Source: Nocardiopsis flavescens
GTDB taxonomy: Bacteria; Actinomycetota; Actinomycetes; Streptosporangiales; Streptosporangiaceae
Assembly (NCBI RefSeq): GCF_900141985.1
Contig: NZ_FQZK01000006.1
Span: 62,001-126,000, forward strand
DNA length: 64,000 nt
Direction: 5' to 3'
In this document: piece by piece, positions 43,888-52,142 of the stretch
Layout: each line of letters begins with the position of its first letter
How positions within the stretch are numbered: the first letter of the stretch is position 1
The notes under the pieces: model-generated
What the model saw: only the letters and a program-made list of their open reading frames with translations
Databases searched by the model: none
Told to the model about the DNA's origin: nothing
Program-made: the position numbers and the translations under genes

Positions 43888-43949
43888 GGGCGTCCCCTTC
43901 GCGGTCTTTGACAGTAGGAGCCGTGCTGTACACCTTATTTCCCGTTAAG

Positions 43950-43976
43950 TAATAAAAAATCCCCGCGCACGCGCGG
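43950..43976 (-). terminator. Rho-independent terminator with U-tract
   Basis: On the minus strand CCGCGC-GT-GCGCGG is followed by GGATTTTTTATT, a classical intrinsic terminator. Such a U-run is rare in this GC-rich window. It would end transcripts from the nitroreductase-like gene upstream. Confidence 0.75.
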
Positions 43977-44063
43977 AAAGGGACGCGGTGCCGTCCCGGG
44001 TCCCGGGGGTCCGGCGCCGCGCCGTCGGCGGCGCCCGCCCCTCCCGGGACGGCGTCCGGGCTC

Positions 44064-44498
44064 CTACGGGGCCGCCGGCGGGGGTGTCCCCGGGCCGTCC
44101 GCCGTGTCCTCAGGACCGCCCCGGGGATCGGCCTCCCCGGCCTCGGCGCCGTCCAGGCGCACGGTGACGGTCACCCTCCCGGAGCCGTCCTCCTCCGCGG
44201 TCGCATGACCGGTGCGGACGCCCTCGGGCAGTTCCAGCGAGAGCGGCCCGCCCTCTCCCGTGAAATTGCGCCACCACTTCTTGCGCTCGGGGATCGCGAC
44301 GGTGATGGCCACCGTCGAGCCCCTGTGCGTATAGGCGACGGGCGTGGAGAACTCCCGCCCCGAGCGCCGTCCCCGGTAGGTGACCACGGTCAGGCGTCTG
44401 CGCACGGCGGCTCCCCACCGGGGCGAGGCCCGCAGGGCCAGTACCCGGGAGTTGACGGCGTCGACCAGCCGGTGGGGCAGGGGGCCCTTGTAGCGCAT
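44064..44498 (-). CDS. Nitroreductase-family deazaflavin-dependent (F420H2) oxidoreductase
   Basis: 144 residues with a split-barrel fold. RRLTVVTYRGRRSGREFSTP is the F420-phosphate-binding segment typical of Ddn/FDOR-A enzymes, followed by VAYTHRGSTVAI and KKWWRNF. The C terminus is an acidic Pro-rich tail. ATG 44498 follows GGAGGAA. The substrate, perhaps a quinone or xenobiotic, is unknown. It depends on cofactor F420 made elsewhere in the genome. Confidence 0.88.
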   Translation of the reverse strand: MRYKGPLPHRLVDAVNSRVLALRASPRWGAAVRRRLTVVTYRGRRSGREFSTPVAYTHRGSTVAITVAIPERKKWWRNFTGEGGPLSLELPEGVRTGHATAEEDGSGRVTVTVRLDGAEAGEADPRGGPEDTADGPGTPPPAAP

Positions 44499-44703
44499 AC
44501 GGATTCCTCCGGTCGGGAGAGTGGAGAGCGGGGGGCCGGGGCGGACGCCCCCGAGCGGCCACCCTAGGCGGCCCGGACCCGGCCCCGCCCGTGCCGACCG
44601 GCAAGTGAGAGGTTCCGGCGCGCGATCCTCTCGGATCACGGGTTCTCCGGAACCGGCCCGGGCGGGCCCGCCGGTCCGGCGTCGGGGGGCCGCACAGCAA
44701 GGA

Positions 44704-44774
44704 CGGGCCTCTCCGCCGCCGCAGCGGGGCCCGCCCGAAGTCGGCGGGGGTTCCCGAGGCGGCGGAGAGGCCCG
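44704..44774. repeat. 17-bp perfect inverted repeat with 37-bp loop
   Basis: CGGGCCTCTCCGCCGCC (44704-44720) is repeated inverted at 44758-44774. It lies 51 bp beyond the stop of the lipoprotein gene at 44825 and could terminate it. The rest of the 326-bp gap (44499-44824) shows nothing else. Confidence 0.7.
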
Positions 44775-44824
44775 CCGGATCCGAGGAGTGCGGCCACGCC
44801 CGGCCGGGCGTGGCCGCGCGGTTC

Positions 44825-45145
44825 TCAGCCGGAGGACTCGGCGATGAGCCTGTCCAGTTCCTCCAGCCTCTCCGGGCACACGTGCTCGACGTTGACCCTG
44901 CGCAGCGCGATCGCCTGCTCGTCGCCGGCACTCATGGTCGTGGCCAGCGCGAAGACGCCGTCGTCCTCGTCGCAGGTCTCCTGCGCGGAGCTCTGGACAT
45001 CGGACCAGGAGTTGTCCGTGAGCCTGTCCCTGCCCAGCGCTTCGGCCGCCGCGGCCCGGTGCGCGGACTCGCCGGACTCGGAACCGCATCCGGCGAGCAG
45101 GAGCACGACCGCGGCCGCAACGGGGTAGAGGATTCGCGACATCAT
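44825..45145 (-). CDS. Small secreted lipoprotein, unknown function
   Basis: 106 residues. The signal peptide (ILYPVAAAVVLLLAGCG) ends in a clear lipobox, cysteine 20. The mature part is acidic with two cysteines (ETCDEDDG and EHVCPERL) that could form a disulfide. Two adjacent ATG codons (45145, 45142) follow GAGAGG. I do not recognise the family and no partner gene is adjacent. Confidence 0.78.
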   Translation of the reverse strand: MMSRILYPVAAAVVLLLAGCGSESGESAHRAAAAEALGRDRLTDNSWSDVQSSAQETCDEDDGVFALATTMSAGDEQAIALRRVNVEHVCPERLEELDRLIAESSG

Positions 45146-45683
45146 GGGGGATGCCTCTCAAAAGGGCGCCGGAGCGGGCAGCGCGGGTATCGGGTGCCCA
45201 TCAGTGTGCAGCACCCCACCCGGAGATCAAAGCCGCACCCCCCATGACCTGCACCTCATCCCCGGTTCCCCTCCCCCGGCACCTCCCGCGGAGCACACGG
45301 CCGGCCACGGACGGTGCCGATCGGCCGCGGGTCCGTCCCCGCCCGCGCCGTGACCCTACGGGGCGGGGGCGCGGACGGGAGCGGGACTGAGCACGGAGGT
45401 CCGGGGACGACCGTCCCGACCGGTGGCCCGCACAGACCGGGAGCGGGCGGGCTTCCCCCTGGTCATCACGCCGCCGACCTGCACGTCTGCGGATTCGGGG
45501 GACGCCGGGGCCACCTCGGCGGGCGGGCAGGGCGGCTCCGGGGCCGGTGTCCCGGGCCGATCCGTCAGTGCGGCCCGGAGCCGTGGCGGTGTCGCTCCGC
45601 TGCCCGCCGGCCCCGGGTTCTCGCGGTCTGCCCGCAGCAGAAAGGGCACCGGCGCCCGGTAGGTCTCCCCTACGGTTGGCGGC
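45146..45683. other. Intergenic region without recognised features
   Basis: About 540 bp between the lipoprotein and hydrolase genes. Several open frames exist on both strands, but none has the codon bias or domain content of a gene. TACGGT at 45672 could be a -10 placed so that the hydrolase mRNA is leaderless. Confidence 0.4.
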
Positions 45684-46538
45684 GTGACCACGAACCCCCT
45701 GGGAGTGCGTATGGATGCGATCACCGGTACGGCCGCAGGCGTGCCGTTCACAGCCCTCCCGCCGTCCGGGACGGACGACGGCCCCGCGCCGTTGATCGTC
45801 ACCTGGCACATGCTGGACGCGCCCCGCACGGACGCGGCCTTCGCCGCTGCGCTGCCCATGGCCGGTGTTCCCGCCTGGCGGGTCCACCTGGGTATGCCGC
45901 TGTGCGGTCCGCGTATGGTCGAGGGCCGTCTCGACAGGCACCTCGAACTCGCCCGCGAGGACATCCTGCTGGCGTACTTCGGTCCGATCATCCGCCAGGC
46001 CGTGGAGGAGTTCCCGGCCGCGCTGGCCGAGCTGCGCCGTCGGCTGCCGGTCGACGACCGGCCGATCGGCCTCCTCGGCGCGTCGCTCGGCGGGGCGGTG
46101 GCCCTCCAGGTGCTCACCGACCCGCCCACGGCGGTCGGAGCGGTGGCGCTCGTCAATCCGGCCGTACGGGTGAGCGCGGGCGTCGAGCTGCTCGCGGCCG
46201 GGCTGGGCCGACCCTATGAATGGACCGCTGAATCCCGCAGGGCGGCAGACGACCTGGATTTCGTGGGCCGTGCCGGGGAGCTGACCGGAGAGCCCCCGCT
46301 GCTACTGGTCAGCGGCGAGCACGACCACCCGGCGTTGCGCGAGGACGCGGCTTCCCTGGTCAAGGCGCTGCGTGGGCGGTACGCACACCCGGAGGAGGTC
46401 GAACTGACCACCGTGCCGGGCCTCGCCCACGCGCTGGCCGACGAGCCCGGCTTGGAACCGGCCCCCCAATCGCCCTCGGCGGTGGCGGTCGACGGAGTCC
46501 TCACCCAGTGGTTCGCCCGGCGGTTCGCACCCCGGTGA
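45684..46538 (+). CDS. Alpha/beta-hydrolase family protein
   Basis: 284-aa predicted esterase or peptidase-like hydrolase. The nucleophile elbow is LLGASLGGAV (Ser about residue 134), with the acid in SGEHDHPAL and the histidine in PGLAHALAD. The N-terminal strand VTWHMLDAP supplies the oxyanion region. GTG 45684 has no Shine-Dalgarno; ATG 45711 is an alternative start. Translation from a leaderless message is possible. The substrate is unknown. The first CRISPR array begins 66 bp after its stop. Confidence 0.87.
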   Translation: MTTNPLGVRMDAITGTAAGVPFTALPPSGTDDGPAPLIVTWHMLDAPRTDAAFAAALPMAGVPAWRVHLGMPLCGPRMVEGRLDRHLELAREDILLAYFGPIIRQAVEEFPAALAELRRRLPVDDRPIGLLGASLGGAVALQVLTDPPTAVGAVALVNPAVRVSAGVELLAAGLGRPYEWTAESRRAADDLDFVGRAGELTGEPPLLLVSGEHDHPALREDAASLVKALRGRYAHPEEVELTTVPGLAHALADEPGLEPAPQSPSAVAVDGVLTQWFARRFAPR

Positions 46539-46604
46539 GCAGCGGTACGCCAGCGCTTTCAGGGCGGTGACGCCACCGCCCTGAGCCGCGTTGACGCCGT
46601 CCCG

Positions 46605-46754
46605 GGCCCCTCCCCGCATGCGCGGGGAGCACTCACCGTCCCGACGCACGTTGGGCCATGTGACGGGTCCATCCCCGCGTGCGCGGGGAGCACGAGCGGC
46701 ACCTGCTGTACACCACCGCCCAGGGGGGTCCACCCCCGCGTGCGCGGGGAGCAC
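46605..46754 (-). CRISPR. CRISPR array 1 (3 repeats, type I-E-like)
   Basis: Repeats of 28 bp at 46605-46632, 46666-46693 and 46727-46754, with two 33-bp spacers. As written the repeat begins GGTCCAyCCCC and ends GCGGGGAGCAC; the RNA-like strand is minus, reading GTGCTCCCC first. The leftmost repeat is degenerate (CGCATG for CGCGTG), marking the trailer end, so the leader is on the right. No cas genes lie in the window. Confidence 0.95.
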
Positions 46755-46985
46755 AGTAAATGACCTGCGCGAACACCCCGAAGAACCACCCGTTTTCATG
46801 AGTTCTCAAGAAACGGACAAAACACCCGGGGCTTCACGACTGGCTTCAAATCTTCCCACCGGATCACTCACGAGCGGCACAACGGGCACCCGCGACGAAT
46901 ACGCCTGCCGCCCACCTTCGCACAAAGCGGACACGGCCCGGTGCGGACCACCGCCATCAAAACGGCCCCCGCCGAACCCACTCGA
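46755..46985 (-). promoter_or_regulatory. Leader of CRISPR array 1
   Basis: Begins GTAAATGACCTGCGCGAA beside the last repeat and contains a relatively A/T-rich core (TTTTCATGAGTTCTCAAG). It is almost identical to the leader of array 2 over the first 115 bp and recognisably similar to about 225 bp. It should hold the promoter and the integration-directing sequence. Confidence 0.85.
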
Positions 46986-47125
46986 CGGCGAGGCGGGCGG
47001 AAGACCGTCCCCGCGTGTGCGCGGCAGACCCGGTACCGAGCCGCTCCCGCACCTCGGACCGGCACGCCCCCGCGCACGAAGCCCACAGGTCCGGCGCACG
47101 GACGGCTCCCCACCCCTCGCCCTCC

Positions 47126-49246
47126 TCAGCGTTCCAGAGCCGCCAGGCGTTCCGCCAGACCATCGGCCCTCGGATCGTCGCGGTCCCTCAGGTACTCCAG
47201 CGCCGCCCGCCACATCTCACCGGCACGTGCGGGTTCGCCCAACGCCAGATGGGCCTCGCCCCAGCCGATCAGGGCCACCGCCCGGCTGTCCGGGTCCTCC
47301 CGCACCTCGAACTCGCGCACGGCCGCCGCGTACTCGGCCACCGCACGGTCGGCCCGGCCCGTCGCGGTGAGGATGCGCCCCAGTGTGCACCGCGCCCAGG
47401 CCGTGCTCCAGGCGGCACCGATCTCCTCGAAGACCGCGATGGCCGAACGGCAGTGGTCGAAGGCCTCATCCCAGTACTCCAGGTCGGCACCGATCTCCGC
47501 GAGGCCGAGCAGCCCCATGGCCGCGCCCCGCTCCTCTCCCGCCTCCCGGAAGACCGCGACGGCCCGCTTGATGTACCGGACCGCCGTACCGTCTTCCCGT
47601 TCCCCGCGCTGCCACAGGACTGTTCCCAGCTGCCGCAGGGAGAACCCCTCCACCCACGGGTCCTCCACCTCCCGGCCGGCCGACAGTGCCGCCCGGTAGT
47701 GACGGACGGCCGCGTCGAGATTCCCCGACAGCCATCGGGCGTCACCCATCCCCAGGTGGTTGCGGGCCGCCCCGAACACGCTTCCCGCGTTCTCGGCGGC
47801 CCGGAGCCCGATGCCGTGCAGATCGCACCACTGCTCCCAGTGCCGATGCAGTTCGAACAGCGGATAGACGCTCACCGGCAGCCGCCATGCGATTTCGAGA
47901 TGACCGAGGTCGAAAGCCGCCCCGGTGGCGGCGAGCAGATTGGTGCGTTCCTGCTCGAACCAGACCAGGGCTTCTCCGAGGGAGGAGAAGCTGGGCAGGT
48001 CGTCCGGGGGCTCATAGCCGGGGACGACCGGGAAGTGCGGGTGCTCTGCGGTTTGGGCGCGGGCGGCAGCGTGTGTGTACCACCGGGCGACCCGGCCGAC
48101 GGCCTCGCTCCGTTCCTGCGGACCGCCCTCGGCCTCGACGCGTTCGACCGCGTACAAACGCACCAGGTCGTGCAGGCGGTAGCGATCCTCCCGAACGCGC
48201 TCCACCAGATGCGCGCGGGTGAGCCGGTCCAGGAACCGCCGGGCCGCGGCCTGCCGGGTCCCGGTGAGGGCCGAGGCGGCCCCGGAGGAGAGCTCGGCTC
48301 CCGGGTGCACGCCCAGAACACGGAAGAACCGCGCGGTCTCGTCGTCCAGGGCGAGGTAGGAGGCGCTCATCACCGCGCGCAGGTCGCTCAATTCGTCCTC
48401 CTCGGAGAGAGTGTCCAGGCGTGACTCCTCGGCGGCCAGTTCGGTCACCAGGTCGCTCAGGGAGGCGCCGGGACGGTCGATGAGCCGCTCGGCCGCCACC
48501 CGCAGGGCCAGTGGAAGACGTGCGCAGTGTTCGGCCAGGTCATGTGCCGCACCGGACTCGGCGTCCACACGCGGGCCCACCGTGTTCCGGAGCAGCGCCA
48601 CGGAGTCGGCCATCGGCAGCACGTCCAGAGAAAGGCGGTGGGCCCCCTCGCGGGCGACGAGGCCGGGCAGGGAGCCGCGACTGGTCACCACCACCATGCA
48701 ACCGGGAGAGGCGGGTAGCAGCGGACGCACCTGGGCGGGGGCGAGGACGTCGTCGATGACGATCAGCAGACGCCTGCCATCGGTCTCGGTGCGGTACAGG
48801 GCCGAACGGCCGTCCAGGCTTAAAGGGATGCGGTCGGGAGGGACACCGAGCGCCCGGAGCAGGGAGTCCAGGGCTTGGGAAGCCTCTGCACGCGGACCCG
48901 GGGCGTGTGCATGGACGCCGACGTAGAGGCAGCCGCCGGGGAAGCGCGTCCGGGCGCTGTGCGCCCAGTGAACGGCCAGCGCGGTTTTGCCGACACCGGG
49001 AGGGCCGGACAGCACCGCGACCGGGACGCGGACCTGCGCCTCCTCCGCCAGGGCGTCCAGGCGCCGCAGGTGCGTGGCGCGGTCCACGAACCCGGTGGCC
49101 GACAGCGGGAGCTGGCGGGGAACCGGAGCGGACAGGCCGGCGGAGGAGGCGATGTGGATGCCGCCGTGTACGGTGCCTGCTTGGACCACGGCCCTGGGGC
49201 TACCGTACGCGGTGTTCTCGGTGCGGTCGTCGCGGGAGTTCGTCAC
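47126..49246 (-). CDS. NB-ARC STAND ATPase with TPR repeats (AfsR/SARP-like without DNA-binding domain)
   Basis: 706 residues. An N-terminal glycine motif VQAGTVHGGIHI is followed by an NB-ARC NTPase (Walker A GPPGVGKT at 81-88, Walker B LLIVIDDV, sensor VVVTSRG), a winged-helix and helical linker (RLHDLVRLYA, with the MHD-like HDL), then about six TPR repeats (from about 440). No SARP DNA-binding domain is present. STAND proteins switch by nucleotide exchange and oligomerise. In bacteria they act in signalling or phage defence. GTG 49246 overlaps the DUF6879 stop (GTGA). The effector and trigger are unknown. Confidence 0.9.
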   Translation of the reverse strand: MTNSRDDRTENTAYGSPRAVVQAGTVHGGIHIASSAGLSAPVPRQLPLSATGFVDRATHLRRLDALAEEAQVRVPVAVLSGPPGVGKTALAVHWAHSARTRFPGGCLYVGVHAHAPGPRAEASQALDSLLRALGVPPDRIPLSLDGRSALYRTETDGRRLLIVIDDVLAPAQVRPLLPASPGCMVVVTSRGSLPGLVAREGAHRLSLDVLPMADSVALLRNTVGPRVDAESGAAHDLAEHCARLPLALRVAAERLIDRPGASLSDLVTELAAEESRLDTLSEEDELSDLRAVMSASYLALDDETARFFRVLGVHPGAELSSGAASALTGTRQAAARRFLDRLTRAHLVERVREDRYRLHDLVRLYAVERVEAEGGPQERSEAVGRVARWYTHAAARAQTAEHPHFPVVPGYEPPDDLPSFSSLGEALVWFEQERTNLLAATGAAFDLGHLEIAWRLPVSVYPLFELHRHWEQWCDLHGIGLRAAENAGSVFGAARNHLGMGDARWLSGNLDAAVRHYRAALSAGREVEDPWVEGFSLRQLGTVLWQRGEREDGTAVRYIKRAVAVFREAGEERGAAMGLLGLAEIGADLEYWDEAFDHCRSAIAVFEEIGAAWSTAWARCTLGRILTATGRADRAVAEYAAAVREFEVREDPDSRAVALIGWGEAHLALGEPARAGEMWRAALEYLRDRDDPRADGLAERLAALER

Positions 49247-49803
49247 AGGGGTTTCATGTCAGCGTCGAAACGCTTCTCGTACTCGCTGAAAGGGATCGAC
49301 AGGTGCAGGGCCCGGTCGCGTACCGCATTGGCCAGGACGACCTGGGCGGGGTCGGTCACCAGCTCGGGGGTGAGCATGGTTCCGTCCGGCGCGTAGTTCA
49401 TCCTCACCAGGCAGCGGGAGTCGAAAAGCCAGTAGTCGGAGTGGGGGATGCCCTCGGGCCAGGTGTTCTCGTCGACGGGGAGGATGTTGACGTCCTCGCC
49501 GGCCTCGACGTTGGACCGGTATGCCCACACGCATTCGAACCGCAGGTAGTCGGTGAGGGGCTCGACGACCACGTGCACACGGCGGAAGTGGCGCCCGCTG
49601 CCGACGATGTGCGCCCATTCCGCGTGGGAGTCGGTGGTGAAGATCTGTCCGTCGGCCAGAAAACGCCGGAACGCTTCCTCCTCGTAGCCGACGTCGTAAA
49701 CCTGGAGGGTTTCGAGCCGGAACGCGGTGTAGCGGCATTCGGCGAAGAAACGGTCGAATTCCTCAGTGCCGACAGGGCGGGCACCTCCCTCGACAGAGGT
49801 CAC
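49243..49803 (-). CDS. DUF6879-family protein
   Basis: 186 residues with the DUF6879 features: FDRFFAECRYTAFRLET near the N terminus, then HFRRVHVVVEPLTDYLRFE and a C-terminal helix ending FDADMKPL. GTG 49803 follows GGAGGAG and overlaps the stop of the 72-aa gene; its own stop overlaps the STAND start, so the three are one translational unit. DUF6879 proteins commonly accompany small regulators in actinomycetes, but the biochemical role is not established. Confidence 0.85.
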   Translation of the reverse strand: MTSVEGGARPVGTEEFDRFFAECRYTAFRLETLQVYDVGYEEEAFRRFLADGQIFTTDSHAEWAHIVGSGRHFRRVHVVVEPLTDYLRFECVWAYRSNVEAGEDVNILPVDENTWPEGIPHSDYWLFDSRCLVRMNYAPDGTMLTPELVTDPAQVVLANAVRDRALHLSIPFSEYEKRFDADMKPL

Positions 49804-50018
49804 GCGCTCCTCCGCCGGTAGGCCTCCACCGCGGCCAGGACGATCTCGGGGGAGATGCATACGGCGGCCTCACCGGGCAGGGGATCGGCCAGCTCCCTGA
49901 AGTCGGCGTCGTTCAACCCGGCGCCCTGGACGACGAACTCGCCCGTGTCGCTGAGATACACGGAGGGGCAGCCTCCGTGTCCGGACTTGTCGTCCTTGGC
50001 CAGCAGCTCCAGTTCCAT
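49800..50018 (-). CDS. Small protein upstream of DUF6879
   Basis: 72 residues, MELELLAKDDKSGHGGCP at the N terminus followed by SVYLSDTGEFVVQG and AVCISPEIVLAAVEAYRRR. Homologue-like small proteins of this form often precede DUF6879 genes. I infer a DNA-binding-partner or sensor role by analogy with DUF397 pairs, without direct evidence. ATG 50018 with GGAG upstream; a GTG at 50060 would add 14 residues. The stop overlaps the DUF6879 start (GTGA). Confidence 0.75.
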   Translation of the reverse strand: MELELLAKDDKSGHGGCPSVYLSDTGEFVVQGAGLNDADFRELADPLPGEAAVCISPEIVLAAVEAYRRRSA

Positions 50019-50109
50019 GGGGGCTCCGATCAGGGCGGGCGGGAACATGAACCTGGCCACGAAAGTAACACGAAAGCCTTGTCCCGCAAGGCTTGTGGCC
50101 GAGGTCGGC

Positions 50110-50271
50110 CTACTTCTTCGCATACCTTCTGCGGATCTGTTCCGCTTTGTCTCCGTCGTCCTCGCGTGACGCACGCACCAGCCGTTTGATATCGGCCGCC
50201 GCGAGAGCGTCGACCAGCGTTCTGCCTCGCGGAGGCTCCTCCGGGTCACCTCGGTTCTCTTCGTGTTCCAT
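50110..50271 (-). CDS. Small charged hypothetical protein
   Basis: 53 residues starting MEHEENRGDPEEPPRG and ending KAEQIRRRYAKK. An acidic N-terminal third leads to a basic helix (ALAAADIKRLVRASRE). ATG 50271 follows AAGG, a weak site. It lies 91 bp upstream of the 72-aa gene on the same strand and could be the first cistron of the STAND operon. The family was not recognised. Coding character is plausible, not proven. Confidence 0.5.
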   Translation of the reverse strand: MEHEENRGDPEEPPRGRTLVDALAAADIKRLVRASREDDGDKAEQIRRRYAKK

Positions 50272-50440
50272 GCCTTACAGCACACCACACGGACCATCGC
50301 TTTCCGAGGCATTCCGGCCTCGATCCAGCAGCAGCCATGAGTACATTTCGACCTTGTGCGTCCGGAGTGGCTTTTGGTTACACGCGTGGCTGGACACATC
50401 AACCACCGAAACCGGAACCATTCATATACGGAGGGCCAGG

Positions 50441-50651
50441 CCCCAATCCCCGCATGTGCGAGGAGCACTGGTGGACGGTTTGGCCGGTGTGGGGGCCGCA
50501 GGGGCCATCCCGGCGTGCGCGGGGAGCACGAGTGCAGCCAGCTCGCCGGTCAGACCGACGTGGGTCCATCCCCGCGTGCGCGGGGAGCACCCGGCCGGGA
50601 TCGACGTGCCGGACAGGAGCCCGGGGCCATCCCCGCGTGCGCGGGGAGCAC
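50441..50651 (-). CRISPR. CRISPR array 2 (4 repeats, type I-E-like)
   Basis: Repeats at 50441-50468, 50502-50529, 50563-50590 and 50624-50651, with three 33-bp spacers. The repeat is that of array 1 with G or GG variation in the first three bases. The leftmost copy is degenerate (CGCATGTGCGAGG), marking the trailer end. Leader on the right, RNA strand minus. Confidence 0.95.
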
Positions 50652-50875
50652 GGTAAATGACCTGCGCGAATACCCCGAAGAACCACCCGTTTTCATGAGT
50701 TCTCAAGAAACGGACAAAACGCCCGGGGCTTCCCGACTGACTTCAGATCTTCCCACCGGATCACTCAAGAACAGGACGCCGGACACCCGCGACGAACACG
50801 CGTGCCGCCCGCCCACAAGACGGACACAGTCCGGCGCGGACCACCGCCATCAAAACGGCCCCCGGCCGGACCCGC
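50652..50875 (-). promoter_or_regulatory. Leader of CRISPR array 2
   Basis: Near copy of the array 1 leader: GTAAATGACCTGCGCGAA, then the same A/T-rich core, with scattered substitutions and small indels beyond 115 bp. The TetR gene ends 22 bp to its right. Confidence 0.85.
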
Positions 50876-50896
50876 CCGACGCCCTCCGCTCCGGCT

Positions 50897-51475
50897 TCAC
50901 CCCTCCTCACCTCGCCCGGTCGACGCCAGGACGCGATCGACCAGGTCCGCCACGAACTCCTCCGTCGCCGGCCGCCCCTGGAACGCGCCCCGGGTGAGCA
51001 CGCCGCCCACCAGCAGCGCCAACGACGGCTCCACGTCCACCTCCGGCAGGTGCGACCGCAATACCCCCTCCAACGACCGGGTCCCGGCCTCGTAGAGCCG
51101 CCGGCGCAGCTCGTCCACCACCGGATCGCTCCCCGACCGCTCCAGCAGCCCCCCGAGCACCCGGTCCAGGTGGCCGCCCGCCAGGTCTTCGGCGAAGTCG
51201 ACCAGCCCCCGCACCAGATCGGCCCGCAGGTCGCCCGTGGGCTCCGGGTGGTCGGCCTCGTCGCAGATCTTGCCGATCGACGCCCGCATCAGGTCCAGGC
51301 GCGTCGGCCAGTGCGCGTAGACGGTCGCCTTGGAGTAGCCCGCCCTCCTGGCGACCTCCGCGTGGGTGACCACGCTCCACCCCTCGGTCACGAAGAGTTC
51401 CGTGGCCGCGTCGACGACGTCGCGCCGGGTCCGCAGGACCCGCGGGTCCACGCCGTCCGATTCCTTCGTTCCCAT
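50897..51475 (-). CDS. TetR-family transcriptional regulator
   Basis: 192 residues. The HTH (VTHAEVARRAGYSKATVYAHWPTR, about residues 35-58) is typical TetR, followed by a helical ligand domain (TetR_C type, RSLEGVLRSHLPEV). ATG 51475 is preferred over upstream in-frame starts that would cross the promoter of the divergent DoxX-like gene, 159 bp away. It probably represses that gene. The inducer is unknown. Confidence 0.92.
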   Translation of the reverse strand: MGTKESDGVDPRVLRTRRDVVDAATELFVTEGWSVVTHAEVARRAGYSKATVYAHWPTRLDLMRASIGKICDEADHPEPTGDLRADLVRGLVDFAEDLAGGHLDRVLGGLLERSGSDPVVDELRRRLYEAGTRSLEGVLRSHLPEVDVEPSLALLVGGVLTRGAFQGRPATEEFVADLVDRVLASTGRGEEG

Positions 51476-51526
51476 GACGACCGATCCTATCCACGCTCCC
51501 ACACACCTCGACGAGTTCTGAACGAC

Positions 51527-51554
51527 TTGTACAGTAGATGCCCACCGGTGTAGT
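51527..51554 (+). promoter_or_regulatory. Candidate promoter of DoxX-like gene
   Basis: TTGTAC and TGTAGT with a 16-bp spacer, 80 bp before the start. It lies in the TetR-DoxX divergent region, where a TetR operator is expected. No clear palindrome was found. Confidence 0.35.
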
Positions 51555-51633
51555 TTCCAAACCAGGCGTTCACCATTCCGTGTCGCCACCCCTATCGCCT
51601 CCCCCCTCACCCCCACCCCCGCGAAAGGCCGCC

Positions 51634-52065
51634 ATGACGACCGCACCCCGGCCGCACCGGACCCCCGCCGCCGCTCCCCGCCCCCTCACCCTCGGCCTCT
51701 GGACCGCCCAGGTCCTCCTCTTCCTGGTCTTCGTGGGCGGCGGCGTCTGGAAGCTCGCCACCCCCGCCGCCGAACTCGCCCAGGTCTTCCCCTGGGTCGG
51801 GCAGACCCCTCCCGCGCTGCTCCACATCACCTCGGTGCTGGACATCCTGGGCGGCCTCGGCGTCCTCCTCCCCGCCCTCACCCGCATCCGGCCCGGCCTG
51901 ACCGTTGCGGCCGCCCTGGGCTGCACCGCCCTCCAGGCGTCCGCCATCGTCTTCCACCTCTCCCGCGGCGAGACGGACGTGGCGTTCAACGCCGTGCTCC
52001 TCGCCCTCGCGGCCTTCGTCGCCTGGGGCCGCCACACCGGGGCGCCCCTCGCCCCACGCGTCTGA
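51634..52065 (+). CDS. DoxX-like membrane protein
   Basis: 143 residues with four predicted helices. LTLGLWTAQVLLFLVFVGGGVWKL, the SVLDILGGLGVLLPALTRI region and AFNAVLLALAAFVAWGRH match the DoxX/DUF417-like family. Members are small integral membrane proteins linked to thiosulfate or quinone oxidation or to redox defence, with unclear function here. ATG 51634 follows GAAAGG. It diverges from the TetR gene, its likely regulator. Confidence 0.85.
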   Translation: MTTAPRPHRTPAAAPRPLTLGLWTAQVLLFLVFVGGGVWKLATPAAELAQVFPWVGQTPPALLHITSVLDILGGLGVLLPALTRIRPGLTVAAALGCTALQASAIVFHLSRGETDVAFNAVLLALAAFVAWGRHTGAPLAPRV

Positions 52066-52142
52066 CACCGCCGTTTGGCAGACTGCGAGCGTCCGCCCCC
52101 CGCCCCCGCCACCGATCACCAGCCACCACCGGGAGCCCGACC

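Noticed and set aside
45356..46156. Minus-strand open frame overlapping the alpha/beta-hydrolase
   Set aside because: It is antisense to a gene with clear hydrolase motifs and has Ser/Pro/Arg-rich composition.
50337..50997. Open frames reading through CRISPR array 2
   Set aside because: Their periodic PACAGST/PRARGA motifs are translations of the CRISPR repeats and not proteins. The same holds at arrays 1 and 3.
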